Below, in pieces: positions 37,168-48,672 of a stretch of DNA of 64,000 bases (the first letter of the stretch is position 1; each line of letters starts with the position of its first letter). The position numbers were made by a program, and so were the translations under genes. The DNA lies in NCBI GenBank assembly GCA_037176845.1, contig JAYKXP010000030.1, positions 248,001 through 312,000 on the forward strand, in the 5' to 3' direction. The notes beneath the pieces were generated by a model. It did no database searches, was not told where the DNA came from, and saw only the letters and a list, made by a program, of their open reading frames with translations. Origin of the DNA: Paramarasmius palmivorus. Taxonomy: Eukaryota > Basidiomycota > Agaricomycetes > Agaricales > Marasmiaceae.

Positions 37168-39198
37168 TCAACTCTCTACAGCCTGCGTCGCCTCGACTAC
37201 CCCTCTAATGCCCCCTGTAGTCTCTCCAGAAGCCGCGCCCTGCACAGCCGAAGTCAATATATTGCCCTTGCCTTGGGGACTAAGGGCATCCTCTCTATTG
37301 GGAGGTTCCACGGGTGCAGCCTCTTGTACTGACACCTGTTCGCCATCACCGTCTGGTTTCGTCGTTATTACCCACTCAAACCCAATCTCTACATCAACTA
37401 TATCCTTGCCTATTCCAAGCGGGAAGTCGACTTCTTTCCTCGTCAGTTTCAAAGTCGTCCTTTCCTTCGAATCAGATGGCATATGGAAAGACGGAACAAG
37501 CCAGAGCCAGCCCATGAATACCTGATTCATGTTGAGAATCTGTGGAGGTAAAATTGACGCAGGGCTTACCTGACCCATATACAGCTTTACCCTTACTTCC
37601 CTGTTAGCGTCGAGGATTACTCCTTGACTGTCTTTCTGCGCCTTTCCATTCCCCGTAGTAGGAGGTATTATTGTCAGATCTGCTACACTCGTCGCCGCAG
37701 ACGGAGGTACACCTTCGGGCACGCCCATAGGCTCCTTCTCTCCTTTAACTTCTTCCTGGATATTCTCCCAGCTCTTGTTCGACAACGCTTTCAGGGTATA
37801 CGTGACAATCTTCTCTTCACCTTTGCCTTCCTGTATATATCACTCGGTTAGCTAGCACAAAGGATGACAGCGGTTACGAGACTGACCTCAACACCAGAGT
37901 CTGAGCAACCAACCTTTGCAAAGCTCCTCACCATCTTGTCTTGATCCTTGAAAACCTCTTCACCTCCCTTCTGACCTCCACGAATCCAGTCTTCCGTAGT
38001 AGCTACCATTGTGTCGTCGTACCTTGCCAAACTAGCCCACACCCGACCACCTCCTTCCTTTCCCCGATCAAGGATAGTATTCGCCGCTTTCAAGAGATTC
38101 TTCTTGAGACTGGACGGCGGATGCATTCGGAGTATTATGTGAGTCAATCTGACTCGGTCATTGGAAGTTGAAACGGTTGCCGAAGTAGAGGCAGATATGG
38201 GATTGTACGACAGGAAATACGACGGACAAGTCCCATGAAGTATCTTCGCGTAATAGCCCAACCACCTCCGCTGACTGGGTATACTAACACCTTGCTTTTG
38301 CTTCTCTTTGCCTTCGACGGACCGCATACGTTTCGAGGTGTGCAAATCGAGGATATCCTTGAGCACCTGGGCAGGATCCTTATCTTTGGGACTTTGTGCT
38401 TCAACAGGGGTCGATGATACGCTTTGCTCTGACGGCGAAGGTATGGCTTCAGATGGTGTGTCGGATTCTGAAGAGGCGGTTGCAGCTATAACTTCCTCTA
38501 CCAACTTCTGTGCGGGCGAACTATGCTCGGAGAATGCTTCGAAGAGAAGGTACGAGCATGCCATTGTCCCTGAACGTCCCTTTCCGGCTGTATGGATGAG
38601 TCAAAGGTAAGAGATGCATTCGGATATATAAGATGCTGTCGCACCTTTACAATGCAAAACTGCAACTCTGCCTTGCTCTCCCTTCATCCATGCCTGTATC
38701 TCTTTCGCCACCAATGGTAGATACGTCAAAGGCGGCGCACTGTCCAAAATTTCTTTAGTGTGTCTCGGGAACGAAAGATTGAACTTACTGGTGATCAGGC
38801 CAAGGCCACCTACTAACCCGTCCGTCAAACACTTCTTTTCCTGCGTATCCGTTCTCCCTACCCAAACACCTCACAGTCAGCATCGTGCAATGATCTCAGG
38901 TATCGCAAAACAAACCGTAACGGACACAGATTCCACACCCAAAACCCTTTTCCATGCCTGCTCTCCAAAAACTTCCTCACTTCACCTCTAGGATTCCGAT
39001 AGAGTGATTCCAATCCAGAAGCAGGATAGCCCATGATAATTAGGCGTGGTGTTAGATACACTAAATCTGTAACAGGCGAAATTCAGTCTTCGCCTTCATC
39101 GCTATTCGGATACTCAAAAATAGCTCACCCAGCTCAAATTCATCGTCCTTGTAGCGTGCTTTGTTACCAGATACGAGGCGTCGAATGTAATCGGTCAT
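37168..39198 (-). CDS. TEP1: PTEN-like phosphoinositide 3-phosphatase
   Basis: Dephosphorylates PtdIns(3,4,5)P3 at position 3. The start at 39196-39198 gives MTDYIRRLVSGNKARYKDDEFELD, spliced to LVYLTPRLIIMGYPASG. Then come the Asp loop region RVSRWPWPDHQ with PPLTYL, and the catalytic P-loop HCKAGKGRSG, whose codons are split by an intron right after HCK. PTEN has Thr where this has Ser, a conservative change. An insert rich in Ser/Pro/Glu precedes the C2-like half (VRVKLYMGQ, LPPQILNMNQ, DVEIGFEWV). It ends ATQAVES at 37168. The family's catalytic Cys, Arg and both P-loop Lys are present, so an active enzyme is expected. Confidence 0.9.
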
Positions 39199-40226
39199 TG
39201 CGTTGTATTCCCGCTGGGTTGTCTGTCGTTCGTTTCCACTTGCGCGCGCGAGTTCAGTAGGGGCCCTATGGTATATCTTCGAGTCTGACGCCGTCCGTGG
39301 GGGCTAGTGGTAAAGGAAAGGAGATGAACAGAAACCGTCCAGAATGCATGACGTCTGTGGAGGCGAAGCCGTGACGGTTCCTTGTATCAACCGTACCCAT
39401 GCATTTTGTATGCCGCATTACTAATACGACTCGGACAAGATCTGTTCCGAACGGTGTTGACCTCTTCCTTCGCAGCATCTTCTCAATGATCCTGTACTCC
39501 AGGACTTGATCCCTCTGGTTATCCAAGTACTCTGCTAGTAGGGCTCGGAACGGTCTTACGATGTCTCTTTAAACAAGCTCATTCTAGGTCGCAACTGGGT
39601 AGGTTCAATTGAAGTAGTCTTGAAATCCTCCAATTTATAACGGGAACATTTCAGGCATTCACTTTCACTCGTTGTAATTGGAGCTAGTTCGGGTCGCCAG
39701 ATTGCAACATCGATGGACAATTTTTGGGTAGGATTTTGATCCATCCTCGCTTGCAAGTTGCTCCCAGACCTTTCATGACGTAATATAATTTGGCCTTTGC
39801 CGTGCTACTCCTCGTCAATCGTAGCTATTAACATGATGATATATCGGTTGGTCACCTTTCATTCGTTCTTGATAATTTAAGTATAGCTCTCCAGGTTTTT
39901 ACCATCCTTCATGCCTTTATCGGTACCGCCCGTCCTATCCTATCGGCGAAACCATTCTTCTCTTCCTCCTCCGACTCGCTGCGCTCAGATCTACTAATCT
40001 CCTCATTTGACTACACTTCTTTCTGGTGAAATTGACCAGGAAAGCAACCGCCGAATAGCTCGCTAGTTTCATGTACTCTGTATTCCATAAACAGAGTCAG
40101 TTACATATCACATCTTCAAGTCGATTGCTCGGAGATTCAGTATGTAAATGCAGGTCGTCAAAACCACAAAACCATAGAAAAGTAGTAGTACAAATGTAAC
40201 GCGTGCCTATCATGCTCATGAAAGAA
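39199..40226. other. 1-kb intergenic region
   Basis: Upstream of the PTEN gene and downstream of the transposon-broken membrane gene. ORFs at 39266-39526 and 39556-39756 (minus) have no recognisable motif. Nothing else was seen. Confidence 0.3.
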
Positions 40227-41178
40227 TTAGTTGCTCCGTACGTCCATTGCAACACTGTTGCCGCCACGGTCTGATACATCGGGTCGAGTACGCAAATCTA
40301 GCGTAGTTGGGATGTTCAAATCCTGCCGCAATGCCGACGATCTAATACTCCGAATCAAATAGCTACTCATTGTGTTGTTGAGAGCGAAATGTATAGTCAC
40401 CAGGGCGCATCCATAGGGTTCTGGTATGCGGACGACAGCCTGGATGACAACGTTTATTGATGTTGTCGTGAGGTAGACCCTGACGCGGTTTGTATCAGTG
40501 ACAACAGTGGTGAATGCCATGAGTGACTTACAGGATGAACTTTTGACCGTCTTGCCAAAGCGTCCTCGATAGCCCTAACAAGTGCTTCCCGCGTAGGAAA
40601 CGCCTGAGGTTACCCCACTCAAGGACTAAAGATACTTCTTCGGCATTTTGGGACATGAGTTTGATCGAGATAGCCAGAAAAGAAACCGCATTGTAGATAA
40701 ACTCTGTAGTGATTATTGCTCCGAAAAACTCCCCTCTCATCCTGGTGAAGGTGCAATACGAGCTGTCGGGTGTTATCTTGTCAGCGGCCCCTGCGAATGG
40801 CATGAGCGCCGAGGTGCCCACGACTGCCAATAAAGAGAGGAACAGAGCAATTATAAAGGTCCTGTTCTCCGGGTACAATGCGCGCACACGAAGAAAAATG
40901 AGGAGGGATGTAGAGAAAGCAAGTGGAGGAACCGCGATGAATGTGAGCTTGGCCACTACCGGGCAGTATTCATTGAGAGGGGCCGCTATAAACATCTATG
41001 AGTGTTTCTAGTGGAATAGTACTCGCCAACCGTAGACTCACTAAAAAGTGTCGTATAGCATACAAGAACAAGCAGAGTGTTCATCCTGTAGAATGTGGTG
41101 GTTAGAACATGGTCGAGCTTCCAAAAGTTAAACAGCTTCATGGGACCTAGCCCAAAAGTACATTATGGTTATCAATCG

Positions 41179-41205
41179 CATCAGGAAAAACCTACTTTGT
41201 GAATT
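41179..41205 (+). repeat. left terminal inverted repeat
   Basis: Begins CATCAGGAAAAACC. Pairs with 42610-42636 with two mismatches (both C/T or G/A transitions). Confidence 0.8.
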
Positions 41206-42609
41206 ACGAGATATTTCATGTAATTTTCGTAAATTATCATCCAGTGTTAGGCGTCAGAGGAAATTGAACAAAATTACATAGTATTGCGCGAAATTGATAT
41301 ATCAACGTTTCAGTTTCTGTAAATTGAACAAAATCAAAATCCCTCAGTCCCAATAACTCATAATTTATCGAGTTGTGTGAACATACTACAAAGGGATATA
41401 GGTACATTTGTAGACATGATATTGTAGCAATGAATAGTGTGGCAGCATAATGAACACATGTAAACTGACCAAGCCGGATGCCTTAGGTATCAAGGATGAG
41501 CTATCGGGAGCACTGTACAGTAACGCTGGGATAACGCACCTCGTATACACACCGTCCAAAATCATCCTTCCATAACACAAACGGCCACAGATTCCAGAAT
41601 GCAAAAAAGTGGAATAAGAGACTTTGAGCGCTGTGGTTCCGAGTGAGAGGGAGTGAGCGGCGCTGAGGCCTGAGGTCACTGTCAGAACCAAGTCAGAACC
41701 ACGAAGTCGTGGTCAACATGTGACAAGTTATAGTGACAAGCCACTGAGTCACAGCTATACAGTCACACCGGGAGATGCCGTGACCCCGGGCAATTGCCAG
41801 CACATCAAATGTCGCGGCACTCTGAGTATCGACGTTCGTTTTATCATCATGTTCCCCATGTTCATCCTCTCTCGGTTCTCGCCTTCTGGTACACAAGTGG
41901 GAGATCTGACCAGCTGGTGAGTGAGCATTTATTGGCTCTACATCCCGATATCTGACATTTTGCATTGGTGCTAGTGGTTAACCATTCTTTCCCCAACTCG
42001 CTCCCACATAGTATTGCTCAACGCTAACCAGAGCAACACCTGTCGATCTCTTTCTCGTTGCAAGTATTACATCCTTGTTTTCCCGAGCCGGCCTTGTGTG
42101 CTGCCGTTCAACACATAGCTAAATCCTGGTATGCCGTCTGCTTGCTGTGAGGTCTTCCAACGTTGATGTTTTCATTCTCTGCCCTTCCAGTATGAGTCTA
42201 TGACCCTGTTCATGGCGATTGATGGTGAGCATACTCAACCCTCCATGTAGTCTTGCGTTGTTAATATATTCACGCTCGTAGGTCGATCATTTTTTTTCGT
42301 TTTAACTGTGGGTTTGTGCTGCGAAGGCTTCTATTATCCGCGACGGGGTGTAGTTTTAGTGTGTAGTACCAGCTATGTACTCAGTATAGTCTTGAATATA
42401 AATCGTTGATAACTTTCTTGTCTTATGAAGATATGACTTGGTCATGATTTGAGGAAATACCATACAATAATGAGAAGCAAAATGTGCTGATCGCGGGTCG
42501 TTATAGGTCGTTATTTATCAAAACGCGTCTGGGACCTAGCAAATTGGCAGAAATAATCGGGAATTTTTATTTGGTCCTAAATTGTTTCAAATTTCGAAAA
42601 ATTTAGGTA

Positions 42610-42636
42610 AATTTACAAAGTAAGTTTTTCCTGATG
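42610..42636 (-). repeat. right terminal inverted repeat
   Basis: Reverse complement begins CATCAGGAAAAACT. Partner of 41179-41205. Confidence 0.8.
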
Positions 42637-42856
42637 CGAATCTGCTGTTTCAACAGCAGCTCATGCTCGGTCGATAGATGAACCATCAAATCCCATAGAA
42701 ACATCTGAAAAGGACAATCAGCAAGCTTGTCTCGCCCAAACATTGCAGGTGCTATACCCCCAAGGCTCCCACCGTTATATACGAGGGTATCAGGTGTGGC
42801 AGACTGCCAGATCCTGACTGTATTTCTGCTCTAGTGGATGTAGGGTTTGTCTCCAT

Positions 42857-43339
42857 CTCCCGTGAATTAGAATTGACAGAAAATCCAAATCTGTTGTGTG
42901 CCTTATATACCAGCAACAAGCGGAGAACGTTGAAAACCAAACAGGTGCTGTGGCGACGGTCACCGTGAGAGGTGGCTTGTGTCATGGAATCGGGATCTCT
43001 AGGGCCCTCCTTGCCTGCCCGATCGATTCGTGATATCCCATACCAATGAACGCAGATGCCGTTTATGCCAGTCGCTAGTGAGCAATCTCGTCTGGAGTAG
43101 TAGTGATCATTTAGCTTGATTTGAAAGAGGTTTGACTCCTACCGAATAAGGTTGTATCATCATCAGAGCAGACCAGTAGATCCAATCTTCTCATGAGCAC
43201 TCAAACTGCGCTGACAGCCTATTCAATACCTGGTGACATGTTTGATCAACGCCGGCTACATCATGGACTGATACATTTGAGCAATTGAGCTTCGAACCTC
43301 CGATGGCACGACCTATGTTGTCCAGCCCGCAGTGAAGGG
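42857..43339. other. intergenic part of the inverted duplication
   Basis: Upstream sequence of membrane gene copy 2. The part next to the gene resembles the promoter of copy 1. No separate gene was seen. Confidence 0.4.
42902..42909 (-). promoter_or_regulatory. TATA box of membrane gene copy 2
   Basis: TATATAAG on the minus strand, 46 nt upstream of the ATG at 42856, in the same setting as copy 1. Confidence 0.6.
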
Positions 43340-43743
43340 GTTACAAGCAGCGACGTTAAACTATCTCGCACGCATGATTCTCCGCCACCCATCGAGACTC
43401 GACCGTGATGACAGATACTGCAGCGTCAAACGAGATGTCTCCTGCAGCTATGACTCTCCAGGCCTGAAAATCCTCGTTGGCCCTTCAATGGAGCGCAAGT
43501 ATGGTCCGCATGAACCGCACCATGACAGGCTCTTTGTCATCCGCTCAGATACGTAGGGTGAAAAGATAGAGCAGGCGCTTGGAACGTTCGAAGTTCGGAA
43601 AGCGAGCAGACGGATCATATCCAGAGAATTGAGATTTATCTCCGAATTCCCAGGTCCACAAAGTAGATTCGCCCCCGGGAGAAGGAGATATCCGATTAAT
43701 TGTAGAATATTGGATACTTGTCGAAACCTGGGGGCACTCTAGG

Positions 43744-44147
43744 TGTTGAGTATAGGTGAATCCCTACGGTACCAACGGACGGTTCAACCCGCCGATCGAT
43801 ATCTCTACGTTCAAGACTTTCTCTCTTTTACTTTAATCCTTTCACTTGACTACCACTACATAGTTATCCCGCCGTCTCGCGTTTCATCTACTTTAATTTC
43901 TACATATAGTTTAGTTACCGTACTCTGATACCTCAGCCGTTCCCACATCTCGTGTGTCCGTCTGAGGTATGTTCACTTACATTCTTGTCTAACTATTACT
44001 TTACTAACTTACTCTACAGTATCAGTCTCGTACTTACGTTGTACTCGTCTTGACAGGTACTGTAGTCCTAATATATCACAGCCGTTCCCACATCTCGTGT
44101 GTCCGTCTGAGTATCAGTCTCGTACTTACGTTGTACTCGTCTTGACA
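43744..44147 (+). repeat. 5' LTR
   Basis: 404 bp from TGTTGAGTATAGG to CTTGACA. Contains a ~70-nt segment twice: at 43934-44056, interrupted by a 53-nt intron-like block, and at 44079-44147, uninterrupted. Confidence 0.95.
43967..44019 (+). other. intron-like block inside the LTR
   Basis: Exactly 53 nt, beginning GTATGT, containing TACTAAC (the consensus branch site) and ending CTACAG. It interrupts the first copy of a segment that is present without it 33+36 nt further on. The 3' LTR has the same block at 48896-48948. It has the size and signals of the spliceosomal introns in this window. Confidence 0.85.
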
Positions 44148-44164
44148 GGTTATGGGCCCCGCGC
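44148..44164 (+). other. primer binding site
   Basis: GGTTATGGGCCCCGCGC directly follows the 5' LTR. Its complement reads as an anticodon stem-loop of initiator tRNA-Met (GGGCCCATAACC), not a tRNA 3' end. Drosophila copia starts its primer site with the same GGTTATGGGCCC and uses an internal tRNA-iMet fragment. Confidence 0.75.
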
Positions 44165-44260
44165 TTTAACCATTGCACCAAGATATCTACGGAAAACACA
44201 CACTCGAACCTACGGCTCATCTATATCGGCATCCTACTATTGTGCTACATACTACGCAGC

Positions 44261-47200
44261 ATGGCGAACCCTATGCCGTCGAATTATACAACTATACAGA
44301 CCCTTCCTGAGGATCAACGCTTTGATGGCGAGAACTACGTCACATGGAAAGACATCATGGTACCCCTGGGACGAATCAAGGGCCTTGACATTTACTGGAC
44401 AGGAAGAGTCAATGTTCCTGCCCCTCACGGATACCCTTCACCACTCCCTTATACTCCCACTGCTTCAACTGCAATCAACGACCCATTCCCCAACCTCCTG
44501 GAATACAATCTCCGTGAATCAGTGGCGTACTTGACCATATGGAATAACATCAAGAACCCCACAGGCCTTGGCATCCCCTCCGGGAAGACATCACACGAGC
44601 TCTGGAGGTACCTGGAGACCGAGTTTCTTACTGTCAGCCTCCTGGCGAGACAGAGGAAGGAGGATGACTTACGATCATGCCGATATGTCGAGGGAAAGTT
44701 CACCGGAGAAGGAGGCTATGCCGAAAAAATGCGCCTACTTCGCAAGGCAGCAGTTGATGCTGGCGCGACCATCACCGATGAACAATTCTGCACCATCTTC
44801 CTTGATTCGCTCCCACGAACGCCTGAATGGCTAGTCATGACCGGTACCCTCATGATCGAGAAGAGTTTCAACATGATTGTTACTCGCCTGCAGGAATACT
44901 GGCTCCATCGGACCGGGAACTCTCATCCATCAACTTCTGTTGACCGCGTATCCGCCCTTGAGGCAGAAGTCACTCAGCTCCGAGCACTCCTTGCAAAGGG
45001 CCCTCCGCGAAAGGGACCGAACAATCCGGACTTGAAGTGTGACAACCCGAACTGTAATGGGAAGGGTCACACCATCGACAATTGTTGGAAGTTGGGCGGC
45101 GGGAAGCAGGGTCAGTACCCTCCATGGTGGAAGGGGAGGAAAGACGCACCTTTACCAAACGCAAACCTGGCAACTACCTCAGCCACTCCCTCAGGGGATG
45201 TAACCTCTGGCCGGTTATATGCGATGAGCGCCGAAGTCATGGTAGCTCTTACTCCATCTCCGCAGAACCCCAGATCATCGTCCCGCACTATCGGAGATAG
45301 CGGTGCCTCACGGCATTTCTTTAATTCCCGGAATGTCTTCAGGTCGTACGAGCCGTTGAGCCAGGATAGTATGGGATCGTCTTCGAAACAGGGAGTTAGC
45401 TTCCCCATTGTTGGTCAAGGCGATGTTGAGATTCGAGTGGTTTACAAGGGACTGGCGCATACCCTGGTCTTCCGTGACGCCCTACATGCGCCAGATATCG
45501 CATGCAACTTACTGTCACTAGGGTCACTTGATCGTCGGGGATGGACTATGGCAATTGGAAGCTCAAAGTTAATCTTCTCTGACCCAAACGGTGTCAAAAC
45601 CTTCGAGGGAGAACTCACCGAGTCGAACCTGTATATCATTCACGGCTCCTTTATCCATCCTATCCCACCGGTTGCCTTTACTGCCCAAACCATCCAGCTC
45701 TGGCATCGCCGGAGCGGTCACTTCTCGAACGATCGTATTGCGGAAGCATCCACCATCAACACTGGGATGGAGATTGCCAAAAAGGCGCCCATGGAAGTGT
45801 CCAAACGATGCGAAACGTGCATTCTCGCCAACCTGAAGCGACTACCGTTCTACCCGAGCAACGAATCCATCACCACACCCCTCGAGCTCCTTGCTATCGA
45901 CATCTTTGGCCCTACTCGCGTCGCCTCTGTTGGTGGCAACCTCTACGCGATGGTAATGGTTGACGCTGGCACTTCGAAGAAATTCATGGAAGCCCTGCCG
46001 GATCGTACCGCCGAAACCACCTTGAAGGTCCTCGATGCATTGAAGAGTCTAGGAGAGCGTCAGACAGGGAAGCAACTCAAGCGTGTTCGTACAGACAACG
46101 CCCCCGAATTCAAGTCGCACCTTTGGAATGAGTGGTTTACCTGTCATGGGGTCATCCATGAGTTTACTGTCGTGTACTCTTCAGCCATGAATGGGACTGC
46201 TGAACGAGCGATAGGCGTAATCACTGGGTCGGCGAGAGCGATGCTCATTGAATCGAAACTAGGAGCTGAGTGGTGGGCGGAAGCAATGCGTAATGCTGTT
46301 TATGTGTCGAACTTCTTGCCTTCAGCACGACATCCGGGAAAGGTACCTGAGAAGGAGTGGACTGGAAAGGTGCAGGATGCTGGACACCTTCGAGCGTTTG
46401 GAGATGTTGTGTATGTTCTTGTTCACGAGAAGAGTGGACGGGGGCGAGGAAAGCTGGATCCACGAGGCATAAAATGTCAGGTCATAGGACATGAATTTCC
46501 AGGCACGTACCGTTGCAAGGTTGTAGGGTCGAAAGAAGTCATCATCTCCAGGGATGTTGTTTTCCATGAGGGAGAGGGAAGCTGGGTATCAGAGGTTGAG
46601 GGGGAGGATGGAATCGACAGTGACTACTCGTTTCTCGACGTCGAACATGTCGAACAGCCAACCTCTGAACCAGGGGCCGAAGTACCGGTCACGTCATCTC
46701 CGCTATCTCCGCCTTCCCCACCGACGTCGACTTCCCCAAATGGACATCAACCGGAGACGGCCATCAAACTTCCCTCATCTCCAACTCCTCAACCACCTCC
46801 TGCACCCAGAACTCGAAAAATCACTGCTCCACCTCCTCAACCCACTCAACGATCATCCCGGGCTGTAAATCTCACCCAACGCCTACTCGAATCACGCCAA
46901 TACGAAGAGGAGGAAGCTGACGCTCGAAACAAAGGCGAAGATTGGGCTGGGAACTGGAAAACCCCACGTGAAACTCCACTCCTTCCCGAGTTCGACTCCG
47001 AGTCAGAAGACGATTCAGCCAAGGCGATGAATGTCACACTTCCCCCTGTCCCAGAGCCGGAAAACGATGAGAAACCAACCACATATGCCGAAGCAAGCCA
47101 CAGGATGGATCTATGGGGGCCAGCGATGGAGAAAGAGTTGAATAAGTTAGATTCACGAAAGGCCTTCACTCCAGTCCCAAGGCCAGAGGGGGTGCGCCTC

Positions 47201-48658
47201 ATCGGTCTCAAATGGGTATACGATCATCGAACTAACGGAGAAGGGGGGATTACAGAGCGAAAAGCGAGACTTGTGGCACAAGGTTTTACCCAGCAGAAGG
47301 GGGTTCACTACGAGAACACCTGGGCAATGGTAACCCGATATGAGTCTATTCGATTCTTGATCGTGATTGCAGCAGCCCTGGGTCTTAGGTTGTGGTCAGG
47401 GGATTTTACCGGCGCATATCTTAATGCGAAACCTCAAGGCGTAAACTACCTGCGCCTTCCTCCCGGATACGAGCATCGGTATTCCCTCCGTGACGGTGTA
47501 GAGACCGCGTTACTCATGAACATAAACCTTTACGGCACCATGGACGCTGGAAATAACTGGTTCCGACTCTTGGACGATACATACCGCACCCTTGGACATA
47601 ACCCCATCGACGCCGACCCGTGCATTCGCATCCGTTTGACCTCTGCAGGTTACACCCTTACTGGGACCTACACTGATGATGTCTTGGGTGCATCTACCAG
47701 CAAGGAACAGGAGATGGAGGTCGTGAAGGAGATGCAGTCGAGGTACGAGTTCAGGCATTATGGGAGGCCAGATGTAATGTTAGGAATGACGATTCGGATC
47801 AACGACGACGATGGGAGCATCTCTATTTATCAACGGCCACTAATCGAGAGGACGGTAACCCGGTTTGGAATGGACGAGTGCGCTCCAAAACACACACCAC
47901 TCTCACCTGGAATCGACTTCATTGACAGCCAACCTGATCCCATCAGCCCAGCCGACCACGCATATATGCAAACTCGGGATTACTCCTCGCTCATTGGAAG
48001 CCTCAACCATATCGCTCAAGGTACCCGACCCGACATAGCGTTCAGTGTATCCCTACTCCAACGATATGCGAACGACCCGCGACCAATCCACTGGTCTGCT
48101 GCACTCCACCTTCTCGCGTACCTGAAGACTACCAAGGGCTATCGACTCACGTATCGCCGTGGAGGAGATCTGAAGCCGGAAGGGTATTCTGATGCATCCC
48201 ACGCTGACATCAAAGAAGAACATGGGGTACCTACTTGAAAGTCCACCATGGGATATGTATTCAAGGCTGCAGGTGCCGCCGTCTCATGGAGTTCTTCCAA
48301 ACAGCGGGTGGTAGCCTTATCCACTGCGGAAGCAGAGAGTCTCGCGATGGTAAATGCTGGAAAGCAGGCCATCTGGATGTGGAAATTCCTTGATGGGATC
48401 AACCTCGGTGAACACTTCCCCTTCCGCATCAATGTCGACAACACGCCTGCATTGGCCCTGACCGAAACAACCACTAAGCACTCCCGGACCAAACACTTCG
48501 ATACCCATTGGTCCTGGATCCGGGAAAAGGTTCGTGAGGGGGAGCTCGAATTCAAATATGTACCCTCTGCTGAGAACCTCGCCGACATGTTCACCAAGTC
48601 CCTATCGCGTGCCGCCGTGGAGAAGTATGTCAAGGAATTGGGCCTGAGCAATGAGTAG
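44261..48658 (+). pseudogene. copia gag-pol polyprotein with one in-frame stop
   Basis: Start chosen at MANPMPSNYTT (44261), the first ATG with gag-like sequence. Gag region with zinc knuckle CDNPNCNGKGHTIDNC (CX4CX4HX4C). Protease active site IGDSGASRHF. Pre-integrase LWHRRSGHF. Integrase core with LAIDIFGP, RTDNAPEFKS and NGTAERAI. Reverse transcriptase with RKARLVAQGFTQ, GDFTGAYLNA and active site YTDDVLG. RNase H with YSDASHAD, then TGA at 48236-48238 in the same frame, after which STMGYVFKA, LSTAEAESLA, DNTPALAL and ADMFTKSL continue to the stop at 48658. The family usually has an Arg codon before KST; CGA to TGA would be one transition. Without readthrough the last 140 residues, including most of RNase H, are lost. 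Confidence 0.95.
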
Positions 48659-48660
48659 GG

Positions 48661-48672
48661 CTTCAGGGGGAG
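48661..48672 (+). other. polypurine tract
   Basis: CTTCAGGGGGAG directly precedes the 3' LTR, the position for the plus-strand primer. Confidence 0.75.

Larger units (their letters stand above)
41179..42636. mobile_element. non-autonomous DNA transposon, 1,458 bp
   Basis: Bounded by terminal inverted repeats of 27 nt (41179-41205 and 42610-42636) matching at 25 positions and beginning CATCAGGAAAAAC. It is flanked on both sides by CG (41177-41178 and 42637-42638), which reads as a 2-bp target duplication. Subterminal regions are AT-rich with repeated AATTT/AAATT words. No open frame with a transposase motif was seen, so it would depend on an enzyme encoded elsewhere. Superfamily not assigned: a 2-bp CG duplication with this terminus matches none I can name with confidence. 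Confidence 0.8.
40227..42856 (-). pseudogene. multi-pass membrane protein, DUF6533-like, copy 2, disrupted
   Basis: Inverted duplicate of the gene at 33202-34380. The first exon starts METNPTSTRAEIQSG at 42854-42856 and ends ITVGALG. The second begins MFLWDLMVHLSTEHELLL and breaks after QQIR at 42637. The same exon resumes at 41178 with LITIMYFWAR, followed by MNTLLVLVCYTTLFS, APLNEYCPVVAKL, WQDGQKFIL and VYLTTTSINVVIQ, ending DVRSN at 40227. The coding sequence is otherwise open, with conserved splice sites. Removing the inserted 1,458-bp element and one CG restores the frame exactly, so the insertion is the only visible lesion. Confidence 0.8.

Noticed and set aside
41177..42638. Treating AAT as a 3-bp target duplication of the DNA transposon
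   Set aside because: Excision leaving one AAT/ATT would shift the reading frame of the host exon, while leaving one CG restores it.
44057..44081. Second intron in the LTR (GTACTG...CACAG between the tandem copies)
   Set aside because: Only 25 nt long, below the size of any intron seen in this window, and without an otherwise spliced counterpart.
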